This document shows, piece after piece, positions 37,701 through 64,000 of a stretch of 64,000 nucleotides of DNA. The position numbers were made by a program, and so were the translations under genes. Where the stretch lies: contig CM054179.1 in the NCBI GenBank assembly GCA_028829895.1, positions 37,757,117 to 37,821,116 on the forward strand, read 5' to 3'. The first letter of the stretch is position 1; each line of letters starts with the position of its first letter. The notes under the pieces were generated by a model. That model was not told the origin of the DNA. It was given only the letters and a program-made list of their open reading frames with translations, and ran no database searches. This DNA is from Sinotaia quadrata (Eukaryota; Mollusca; Gastropoda; Architaenioglossa; Viviparidae).

Positions 37701-39787
37701 CCTGGCATGTCCCAGTAACCTTCGAGTTACAAGTAGACGCGATCACTGACCTGGCATATCCCAATAACCTTTGAGTTACAAGTAGACGCGATCACTGACC
37801 TGGCATGTCCCAATAACCTTCGAGTTACAAATAGATGCGACCACTGACCTGGTATGTCCCAATAACCTTCGAGTTACAAGTAGACGCGATAGATCAGCAC
37901 TGACCTGGCATGTCCCAATAACCTTCGAGTTACAAGTAGACGCGATCACTGACCTGGCATGTCCCAATAACCTTCGAGTTACAAATAGATGCGACCACTG
38001 ACCTGGTATGTCCCAATAACCTTCGAGTTACAAGTAGACGCGATAGATCAGCACTGACCTGGCATGTTCCAATAACCTTCGAGTTACAAGTAGACGCGAT
38101 AGATCAGCACTGACCTGGCATGTCCCAATAACCGTCGAGTTACAAGTAGACGCGATAGATCAGCACTGACCTGGCATGTCCCAATAACCTTCGAGTTACA
38201 AGTAGACGCGATAGATCAGCACTGACCTGGCATGTCCCAATAACCTTCGAGTTACAAGTAGACGCGATAGATCAGCATTGACTTGGCATGTCCCAATAAC
38301 TAGCAGCAGGACGCCCACATTTGAGATTTGATGCCCGACTTCTTAATTATTATATGCCACCACCAACCCACCCATTGCTGAAAAATCTCCCTCTCTTAAT
38401 TAACTAACTCAGAGATCGTGGATGTTTAACCAAGAAATAGTACGTTTTGTTAACAATATAAATTAACTACACGCAATACAGCAATTCAACATTGATCAAA
38501 TACTGACTCGCTGTGCTTACGGGATGATCTTTGTTCACTGGCAGTCAAGTTCAGAATTAGACCCAGAAATCCAGTTTAACCCGTAGAGTGACACCGGGAC
38601 CAATAATCCCCAAGTCAAACTGGTCTGTATGCCACTGGGACCATAACTCCCCATAGATGCACACACTCAGTCACAGCAATCCTAGTCACTAAAAATAACC
38701 AATCAGAGTGCCTTCACTTCAATTTGTTACAATTTTATTTAATTGGGTACTGTGATACAGTACCGTCTGGCGGGATTTTTTCACCTGACACTGAACGGGT
38801 TGGGGAATGCTGACATTAACTCTGTTTCTTGTGTAGAAATTCAGACTGGACAGATTTTAACTCTCTCTCCTTAATAATTCCTCAGACTATAGTTTACAGT
38901 TGCCAAATACAATTATTTAGTTCACCACAAACGAATGATGAATTCAGGCCACACGTCATATATACTCCTCCAAATACAGTCATACAAAATTATATGAAGT
39001 AATGCTAACAGACCAGAATTGAAATAGAAAAATATCTAAATTATAAGGCATTATTTTATAGATCAAGGTTATGATTGAAAAAGTCTCTGAATCAAAAATT
39101 GATGTTTTACAGAGATCTAAATTTGTTGCATCAGACATGCTACAAGGTTCCAACAATTGCTTACACACAGTTGCAAGTAAATCAACCAACCTGACAGTTC
39201 TGCTGAATAAATTAAACATAAAGATATAGACTTATAGGACAGCACACGAAGTTATAAAAAAAAAAAGGTTATTATTACTCAGACAGCTCATTTCTATTTA
39301 GCTGGAGTGAAAAACATGAAAATTACAATTTTGGGACTTATAACTCATGGTACAGCATTAAAACGACTCCCAGACTGGAGACAGAAAGAGAAAAACACAT
39401 CTTCACTGCATGCAGATTCCTCAGATAGTGATAGGCAAAGGAATAATTTTCCACTAACTGCCTTAACTCCCATTGGTCAGCTACAATTGACTGGTATCAG
39501 ACCTTTGGTCAGTCATTTTACATTGCACAATCTTCTTGTTGACTAGCTGGCATCACTCATCACTAAAACTAATGTAGTTATCGATAATAACAGAAATAAA
39601 GTGCTCCAGAATTTTACCATTAAGTATTTCATAATGGTAAAATTATATGGAAGCAAGTGACAATTAAATGAAGGGATGGGGAAATATTTGTCATAAATGT
39701 GGTGCCTGTTATCCATGTGTTAATTTAAGTTTTATAGATGCATTATTTTTTATCTGTGTTGTAGGCAAGTCTAGCACTTGCGGCTAG
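1031..39787 (+). CDS. Partial IgSF single-pass membrane receptor, multi-exon
   Basis: Gene model joined from exons 1031-1147, 1833-1992, 4967-5098, 11590-11622, 16220-16246, 18317-18349, 18704-18727, 19071-19100, 19458-19481, 30063-30107, 31409-31441 and, tentatively, 39765-39787. What is seen: each exon has AG/GT borders, and all joins keep one frame. The product is an Ig-like domain containing DIQRVYRCYVV, a linker with an NLT glycosylation site, about 22 hydrophobic residues, the stop-transfer LRKKEPERR, and a basic Ser/Pro-rich tail. The topology is therefore type I, with the Ig domain outside the cell. The 5' end (signal peptide and any further Ig domains) lies left of the window. I infer a surface receptor or adhesion protein; the ligand and exact family cannot be named. 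The tail has no obvious kinase or TIR domain. From exon 4967 on, every internal exon is phase 1-1, so any can be skipped without a frameshift. Confidence 0.7.
1148..1832 (+). other. Intron between the two Ig half-domain exons
   Basis: Phase 0 intron of 685 nt, AT-rich, with donor gtacgt. It ends in tattcatag directly before ACC ACC AAA. Another AG/acceptor-like site (cgctcag, ending at 1852) lies 20 nt inside the exon, but using it would break the frame set by the preceding exon. A short imperfect duplication of a 'cattttatttctcagttaa' motif occurs near 1570-1630. Nothing else is apparent. Confidence 0.5.
1833..1992 (+). CDS. IgSF receptor exon, second half of Ig-like domain
   Basis: 160 nt, phase 0 at the start and phase 1 at the end, donor gtaagt. 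It translates to TTKITLRVAAEDIQRVYRCY followed by VVKEMEGQTESF and a linker ending VIETPEDP. The pattern (I-x-L-x-V, then D, then Y-x-C-x-V) is the E/F-strand signature of immunoglobulin domains, with the F-strand cysteine in YRC. The last base, G, joins the AG of exon 4967 to make a Glu codon. This is the strongest single piece of evidence for the receptor class. Confidence 0.75.
1993..4966 (+). other. Large intron before the transmembrane exon
   Basis: Phase 1 intron of 2.97 kb, mostly occupied by a diverged minisatellite (listed separately). Outside that array (1993-2280 and 4495-4966) the sequence is AT-rich, with short imperfect duplications such as the 'aatattgttttaat'-like stretches near 4840-4950. 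No further exon with matching phase was recognised. Confidence 0.5.
2290..4490. repeat. 2.2-kb diverged minisatellite, ~55-62 bp unit
   Basis: Tandem copies share the core 'tcaatcatagtgcgcctgct' followed by 'catagtttgacagcc' and 'agagtaaaatgtc'. Most copies differ by substitutions and small indels, giving periods of about 55-62 bp. At about 2866-3190 one sub-variant ('tatcatagtttgatatccat') is almost perfectly repeated every 55 bp six or so times, showing recent local homogenisation inside an older array. No open reading frame runs through it. Confidence 0.9.
4967..5098 (+). CDS. IgSF receptor exon: stalk, transmembrane helix, basic stop-transfer
   Basis: 132 nt, phase 1-1, acceptor tttctgcattaag, donor gtacag. 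The frame from the previous exon reads EATGSNLTMILGGAVG, then a hydrophobic run rich in Leu/Ile to FSFC, then LRKKEPERRPTQ. It contains an N-glycosylation sequon (NLT) directly before a membrane span of about 22 residues, and a positively charged cytosolic flank. The ATG at 4990 is internal and is not a start. Reading on past 5098 only extends a chance frame into the intron. Confidence 0.75.
5355..5418. repeat. (GT)n microsatellite
   Basis: Uninterrupted GT dinucleotides. The His/Thr-repeat open frames on the other strand are simply translations of this tract. Confidence 0.95.
5935..6295. repeat. 61-bp tandem repeat
   Basis: Five to six copies of a unit with 'gacaatttgaaacaagctat' and 'ctcgataaacttactta'. 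The central three copies are nearly identical at a 61-bp period, while the outer copies are more diverged. Confidence 0.9.
8390..8550. repeat. (GA)n tract with duplicated flank
   Basis: A (GA)n run (8429-8477) is preceded and followed by the same segment ('ttttaccagtagttataatg' up to 'gttgtgtctgagagag'), so the flank and the start of the microsatellite were duplicated together. Confidence 0.85.
8773..10816 (+). mobile_element. Family A element copy 1 (probable solo LTR), 2044 bp
   Basis: Starts TGTCACGAAACG and ends CCTGTGACA, flanked on both sides by the 5-bp target duplication CCAAC (8768-8772 and 10817-10821). It aligns over most of its length with copies 2 and 3 (for example 'tcaaggggtgaagtc', 'ctccaagaaaagc', 'gagatcttaggtgac') but is clearly older. 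It is about 320 bp longer, mainly because of a GC-rich insert between 10042 and 10330. TG...CA ends, a 5-bp duplication and a TATA-like 'cttatatagc' near the 3' part support a solo LTR. The imperfect 18-bp terminal inverted repeat would also allow a non-autonomous DNA transposon. No protein is encoded. Confidence 0.85.
10042..10330. other. GC-rich insert inside family A copy 1
   Basis: Bounded by the direct repeat 'aatgtagggg' (10042-10051 and 10321-10330) and absent from copies 2 and 3. Much richer in G+C than its surroundings. The minus strand is open from about 10290 down to a TGA at 10120-10122 and contains the coding-like stretch IPQKQTKTENIEKMKGLL. It may be a captured gene fragment or an inserted mobile element; I do not recognise it. 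Confidence 0.5.
11590..11622 (+). CDS. IgSF receptor tail microexon (KGVPGTRVSVE)
   Basis: 33 nt between atatttccag and gtaagtaaatg, phase 1-1. Joined to the A left by the membrane exon it reads K-GVPGTRVSVE and leaves an A for the next exon. Perfect donor consensus, a polypyrimidine-like acceptor and correct phase at both ends support it. It shows no clear similarity to the KPS microexons downstream, so it may be an independent exon. Confidence 0.65.
12362..12530. repeat. ~81-bp tandem duplication
   Basis: Two copies containing 'ttaattttaacaagtattgc', 'ttctgaaca' and 'tattacactatattctaaa', differing at several positions. Confidence 0.85.
15048..16080 (+). mobile_element. LTR-like remnant with repeated start
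   Basis: The segment 'tgtggaagggtg' followed by 'acagagct', a GT-rich run and 'agcgcttgttttgcc' occurs twice (from 15048 and from 15467), about 419 bp apart. The second copy continues through 'gctatatagtaatg' (TATA-like) and into AT-rich sequence that reaches a 'ttttttaca' near 16060. TGT starts and the box suggest LTR material in tandem, but I could not define ends or a target duplication. Confidence 0.35.
15082..15136. repeat. (GT)n microsatellite
   Basis: GT dinucleotides with a single A interruption, inside the first LTR-like copy. Confidence 0.9.
16220..16246 (+). CDS. IgSF receptor tail microexon 1 of KPS ladder
   Basis: 27 nt, phase 1-1, acceptor tttctttctttcag, donor gtaagtcgaag. 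It reads K-EGKPSRVS with the incoming A. The 3' intron sequence is nearly identical to that after the next microexons, so this is a member of the tandem exon-duplication family. Its own upstream flank is unique, which marks the left border of the duplicated region. Confidence 0.7.
16495..18217 (+). mobile_element. Family A element copy 2, 1723 bp, in the microexon ladder
   Basis: Starts TGTCACAGAACGGGAGGG and ends CCCTCATTTCCTGTGACA. The target duplication is TAGAC (16490-16494 and 18218-18222). The empty site is visible in the sister duplication units, which read 'ctaactagaccatgtaat' without interruption (around 18587 and 18967), so both borders are exact. Internal landmarks are 'aatgtgaataaatgg', the TATA-like 'tcttatatagct' near 17819 and 'aataaaat' close to the 3' end. 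No open frame of note. Insertion occurred after, or was not copied by, the ladder duplication. Confidence 0.9.
18317..18349 (+). CDS. IgSF receptor tail microexon 2 of KPS ladder
   Basis: 33 nt, phase 1-1, acceptor cttgctttcag, donor gtaagtcgaag. It reads Q-MKAKPSGAPS after the C of the preceding exon. The family A insertion of 1723 bp lies in the intron just upstream; without it the spacing to the previous microexon would be about 0.37 kb, as in the rest of the ladder. The in-frame ATG is internal. Confidence 0.75.
18704..18727 (+). CDS. IgSF receptor tail microexon 3 of KPS ladder
   Basis: 24 nt, phase 1-1, acceptor ctttcattttcag, donor gtaagtcgaag. It reads AKPSGALS. Compared with microexon 2 it lacks the three 5' codons (MK plus one), because the acceptor AG sits further into the ancestral exon: the intron sequence reads cattttcag where copy 2 has cagagatgaaag. 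This shows acceptor drift between copies while frame is kept. Confidence 0.75.
19071..19100 (+). CDS. IgSF receptor tail microexon 4 of KPS ladder
   Basis: 30 nt, phase 1-1, acceptor cttgctttcag, donor gtaagtcgaag. It reads V-KAKPSSAPS. It is closest to microexon 2, with one codon fewer at the start and a Gly-to-Ser change. The exon-to-exon spacing is 367 bp from the previous copy and 387 bp to the next. Confidence 0.75.
19458..19481 (+). CDS. IgSF receptor tail microexon 5 of KPS ladder
   Basis: 24 nt, phase 1-1, acceptor ctttcattttcag, donor gtaagtcgaag. It reads ARPSAAPS. Similarity to the other copies stops about 13 nt into the following intron, so this is the right border of the duplicated block. 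It resembles microexon 3 in length and acceptor form, suggesting that alternate copies (2/4 and 3/5) derive from a two-exon unit. Confidence 0.75.
20070..23990 (+). mobile_element. Family B repeat copy 1, interrupted by family A
   Basis: Shares with copies 2 and 3 the segments 'tcaagcc(c/t)tg', 'aagtgttac(c/t)tgtc', 'attacgtcattgg(c/t)' plus 'cccccaccc', and a long AT-rich middle with 'aacaaattt' and 'acaattactagg' type motifs. A TGT start near 20070 is possible. The piece beyond the nested element (23448 to about 23990) includes 'ggcgttcgagcccgac'. Large size without coding suggests an old LTR, but the ends are not defined. Confidence 0.55.
21720..23447 (+). mobile_element. Family A element copy 3, 1728 bp, nested in family B
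   Basis: Starts TGTCACAAAACGTGAGGG and ends CCCTCATTTCCTGTGACA, with target duplication TTTAC (21715-21719 and 23448-23452). It is nearly identical to copy 2, so both are young. The host sequence, re-joined across the insertion, reads 'atttaccatcttagac', matching the uninterrupted 'atttaccatttcagac' of family B copy 3 at 33588. Open frames inside it (such as 22593-22949) are not conserved as proteins between copies. Confidence 0.9.
25150..25560. repeat. 61-bp tandem repeat
   Basis: About six copies with 'gctactctagccagaatac', 'ccccttttgactagca' and 'gacatttgttatatttt'. Followed by a shorter set of imperfect ~50-bp repeats around 'aaataaagtacacag' up to about 25860. Confidence 0.9.
26165..27390. 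repeat. ~20-24-bp minisatellite 'agacagctaaactatgtccg', left part
   Basis: More than fifty diverged copies of a short unit with variants such as 'acagctaaactgtccgacat' and 'gtaggcaactaaactatatc'. The same unit resumes at 29390-29540 on the far side of family B copy 2, so a single array was split by that insertion. No frame is kept through the array, so it is not a coding repeat. Confidence 0.9.
27395..29389 (+). mobile_element. Family B repeat copy 2, inserted in a minisatellite
   Basis: About 2.0 kb of unrelated sequence between two parts of the 'agctaaactatgtccgac' array, with family B landmarks 'gactaagtcaagccctag', 'aagtgttactcgtcc' and an AT-rich centre. The right border lies close to 'cctatcctaca' before the array resumes. 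A C17 homopolymer (about 27704-27720) is inside. Diverged from copies 1 and 3; target duplication not resolved because the host is repetitive. Confidence 0.6.
29390..29545. repeat. ~20-24-bp minisatellite, right part
   Basis: Continuation of the 26165-27390 array, about six copies ('tagctaaactatgtccgaca'), ending at about 29535. Confidence 0.85.
30063..30107 (+). CDS. IgSF receptor tail exon (VIMRFDRKMSSSVDW)
   Basis: 45 nt, phase 1-1, acceptor cttgatttttccag, donor gtaagtgg. With the incoming G it reads VIMRFDRKMSSSVDW and leaves C. The RKMSSS stretch is a basic residue cluster followed by serines, a possible phosphorylation site. It is not part of the KPS duplication but shares its phase class. 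The ending 'SSSVD' recurs in the next exon, hinting at common ancestry of exons 30063 and 31409. Confidence 0.65.
30205..30425. repeat. (TCTA)n microsatellite
   Basis: Compound ATCT tetranucleotide tract with variants (CTGT, CATC), a few tens of bases after exon 30063. Confidence 0.95.
31018..31095. repeat. Compound (CA)n/(TA)n/(GA)n tract
   Basis: A run of CA, then TA, then GA dinucleotides interrupted by 'gaa'. It lies about 0.3 kb upstream of exon 31409. Confidence 0.9.
31409..31441 (+). CDS. IgSF receptor tail microexon (PRDRRPSSSVD)
   Basis: 33 nt, phase 1-1, acceptor tttgtcttctag, donor gtaagtaaac. It reads PRDRRPSSSVD and leaves C. RRPS matches the basophilic kinase (PKA-type) consensus RRxS. 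The last exon supported by strong splice signals at both ends; the gene must continue downstream because no stop has been reached. Confidence 0.65.
31527..31843. repeat. (TCTA)n followed by (GT)n microsatellites
   Basis: TCTA tract (31527-31650) with periodic 'tcttct' interruptions, then a GT tract (about 31735-31843). Open frames of Tyr-Leu-Ser and Val-Cys repeats here are artefacts of simple sequence. Confidence 0.95.
31870..34170 (+). mobile_element. Family B repeat copy 3
   Basis: Uninterrupted copy sharing 'gtgagtcaagccctggg', 'aagtgttacttgtccag', 'ttattacgtcattggtgg', 'cccccacccgtc' and the AT-rich centre with copy 1, and 'atttaccatttcagac' where family A copy 3 entered copy 1. Length of about 2.2-2.3 kb. 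A short segment after it ('cgccacctagttaatggttg', about 34215-34300) is repeated at 61988-62070 in SELENOO intron 13. No coding capacity recognised. Confidence 0.55.
34697..34742. repeat. (CA)n microsatellite
   Basis: CA dinucleotides followed by 'cgtacgtacg'. Confidence 0.95.
36045..36245. repeat. Tandem repeat 'ccttatggtataccaatata'
   Basis: Several copies of a unit with 'tacacacctcatcattatac' and 'aacctattcaccttatg', about 60 bp each. The repeated peptide frame on the other strand is a consequence of the tandem array. Confidence 0.85.
36500..37035. repeat. Short imperfect repeat 'gagttctggtgtgataaat'
   Basis: Roughly twenty diverged copies of a unit of about 25-30 bp ('cagagttttggtgtgataaa', 'ttcagagttctggtgtgaca'). 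Confidence 0.85.
37665..38300. repeat. 49/57-bp tandem repeat
   Basis: About twelve copies with 'ccttcgagttacaagtagac' and 'actgacctggcatgtcccaa'. Two length classes occur: a 49-bp unit with 'gcgatcactgac' and a 57-bp unit with 'gcgatagatcagcactgac'. The right half of the array is nearly all the longer class. Copies are very similar, hence recent. Confidence 0.9.
39765..39787 (+). CDS. Possible terminal exon of the IgSF receptor
   Basis: After a T-rich tract and acceptor tctgtgttgtag, the phase left by exon 31409 reads R-KSSTCG and then TAG (39785-39787). It is short and rests only on the acceptor, phase and stop. The end CxG-stop has no known meaning here. An ATTAAA about 140 nt downstream could serve for polyadenylation. 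A chance match is quite possible, and exons between 31441 and 39765 could have been missed. Confidence 0.3.
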
Positions 39788-40793
39788 CATCGAATTGTGA
39801 CAATTGTGGATAACAGAACTTTTGAAGCACATGAACAGTGTAGAATTGAGCATATATTATTTTGAAATTAACATTTCTCCATTATTTTCATTCTCTTGTT
39901 TTTCACTTATTCTCTTCGTATTTAATTAAAGTGTTGCAAAATAATGCATAGAAAAAGGACATTTACACACACACACACACATACACACACACACACACAC
40001 ACACAGTGGGATTTTAGATATTATTAAAATATAACACTCAGTGGGGTTAGTACGGGGATTACCAACAGGCAACAATGACCACTCATTTCAATTTGCCTCA
40101 AGCAACTAGTATCATAACACGACTTTTACAGATATCCTAACAAGTAGAAGAGAAACTATATCTCATAAAGACGTCACATATGAACTATCTATTAGGGACA
40201 TAGCTAAGAAGCTGAAAGTTTGCACAGAATCATGATTGACCCCGGGATAAACGTGCAGAAAGTCAGCACGACCCATCACCCGCATACGTTAGATGCGCTA
40301 AGTGAACTTATGCCTAATCGTGTTTCATCCGTTTTCTCAAAACGGGCAAAGTTTTATTTCTTCTACTGACAACGATCATCATCCCCATGAGATAATTCAA
40401 TTTTTCTCTTATATTATTATAGTGGGTAAAATCGTGTATTAAAGATGCAATACGGACTAAATATGTTGTGCGTGTATTTACGTACAACAGTCTGCACGAG
40501 ACAACTCTAGAAAAATATAGGATAACTCTCATGTAATTAGTAGAAATGAATCCCTTCGTTTAGTGTTTCATAGCGGAATGTCGTTTGAAGTGCAAAAACT
40601 GTGTTAGATCCACCTAGTTTCTGTTTATTTTATTTAGTTTTGTCAGACGTTACAAATCGATTGAATTAATTATATCTGATTTTTCTTATGGAAATACTAG
40701 TTTTCGCTTTATTATTTTATAACTGTTATATAATTTCACACCTGATCAACTACTAGTACTACTACTTGTACTAGAGACGAATACAGAAACTCC
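39788..40793. other. Intergenic region and SELENOO 5' flank
   Basis: AT-rich, with a possible ATTAAA polyadenylation signal near 39926 for the receptor and a (CA)n tract. No TATA box at a convincing distance from the SELENOO start and no CpG-island-like composition are apparent. The frame of SELENOO is open back to a TAA at 40720-40722, with no ATG before 40798. Confidence 0.4.
39965..40005. repeat. (CA)n microsatellite
   Basis: CA dinucleotides with one 'cat' interruption, about 0.8 kb upstream of the SELENOO start. Confidence 0.95.
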
Positions 40794-40797
40794 ATGG

Positions 40798-63398
<22,601 letters not shown>

Positions 63399-64000
63399 AA
63401 ATCACCAGAATATTATTAGCAAGCTCACAAATATTTGGATGGCTGCAGAAATATGTGTTTTATTTTCATATACCAACAAAGTAATTATAAATTTATCATT
63501 AAACAACAAAGTGACTTTTTCATTCTGCCTTTTTCAGCAGACAAGAAAACTCTTTAAATCTGCTTTTTTTCATCAGATAACAAAGTATTTGATTTGTCAT
63601 TAGATAACTAGATTATTCTATAAAACCTTTGTCATCAAATTACAAAGTGTATGACATCTTAATTTTGACATTTTCATAACTCTAAACTGCCTTTGGTCAT
63701 CAAACAAAGGACAGTTACATTATCAAAATTCTTTGACTACGCTTATATTTCTGACTTGATATATCTCAAATTGTCCAGAACAAATAATAACAATAATGTA
63801 CATTTTGCTTTAAAGACCATGTGAGCAGTAACCAACTTCAAACGTATATTTATAATAAACATTAGTAATGTCGGCACTTCTAAATATCCTTGCCAAGTTG
63901 AAGTAGGTAGCAACTTTTATAAATACTATTTTAGCATTAAATGTGGAATAGATAGATGTCATTCATGCACATTCATCACTACATGATTACACAAAGCAAC
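63399..64000 (+). other. SELENOO: SELENOO 3' UTR (start)
   Basis: 600 nt of AT-rich sequence with a set of 'atca(g/a)ataacaaagt'-type short repeats (63470-63650) and an AATAAA at 63854-63859. I searched by eye for an RTGA...AA...GA SECIS core and saw no convincing stem-loop; it may lie past 64000 or be missed by eye. Confidence 0.5.

Larger units (their letters stand above)
34300..39764. other. Receptor 3' intron / intergenic stretch with tandem arrays
   Basis: Between the last firm receptor exon and SELENOO. Contains (CA)n at 34700-34741, imperfect ~65-bp repeats (about 35100-35300), a repeat of ~60 bp (36050-36240), ~28-bp repeats (36500-37030) and the 49-bp array at 37670-38300. The 38330-39560 part has motifs like those of family B ('ccaccaccaacccaccc') and may be a degraded relative. 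An 'EAEYCGII'-encoding frame after 'tttgttctag' at about 34813 is preceded by an in-frame stop, so it was not called. Confidence 0.45.

Noticed and set aside
37665..38300. CRISPR-like regular repeats
   Set aside because: The 49/57-bp units repeat in full, with no variable spacers.

Overview
This is animal (metazoan) nuclear DNA. It is AT-rich, with long introns, many microsatellites and minisatellites, and transposable-element remnants; nothing suggests an operon or a prokaryotic gene. A selenocysteine-type SELENOO gene and the repeat-rich introns would suit a lophotrochozoan, perhaps a mollusc, but that placement is inference. Most of the long open frames are chance frames through repeats. 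The real coding content lies in short exons, which I found from splice signals and from reading-frame phase carried across introns.

Left half (1031 to about 39.8 kb, + strand): a partial immunoglobulin-superfamily membrane receptor. Two exons together encode an Ig-like domain with its 'YRC' cysteine (1031-1147 and 1833-1992). One exon encodes a short stalk, a transmembrane helix and a basic stop-transfer (4967-5098). A ladder of phase 1-1 microexons of 24-45 nt then builds a Lys/Pro/Ser-rich cytoplasmic tail: 11590, 16220, 18317, 18704, 19071, 19458, 30063 and 31409, with a possible terminal exon at 39765. Five of these microexons arose by tandem duplication of an exon-plus-intron unit of about 0.37-0.39 kb. 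The 5' exons lie before the window.

Right half (40798-63398, + strand): a complete SELENOO gene (protein adenylyltransferase, selenoprotein O) in 14 exons. It encodes 680 residues and has an Arg-rich, mitochondria-like N-terminus and the SelO pseudokinase motifs. Its in-frame TGA, the selenocysteine codon, is third from the end (Thr-Sec-Ser-Ser-stop). The cysteine of the vertebrate CxxU motif is replaced by Arg. I could not identify a SECIS element in the 600 nt of 3' sequence available.

Mobile DNA: family A has three copies (8773-10816, 16495-18217, 21720-23447). Each has TGTCAC...GTGACA ends and an intact 5-bp target duplication. They are probably solo LTRs, though the inverted repeat is longer than LTRs usually have. 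A second, older family (B) has three diverged copies, one split by family A and one inserted into a minisatellite. A decayed Ty3/Gypsy pol fragment lies in SELENOO intron 5. The rest is intronic or intergenic sequence dominated by tandem arrays with periods of about 20-62 bp.
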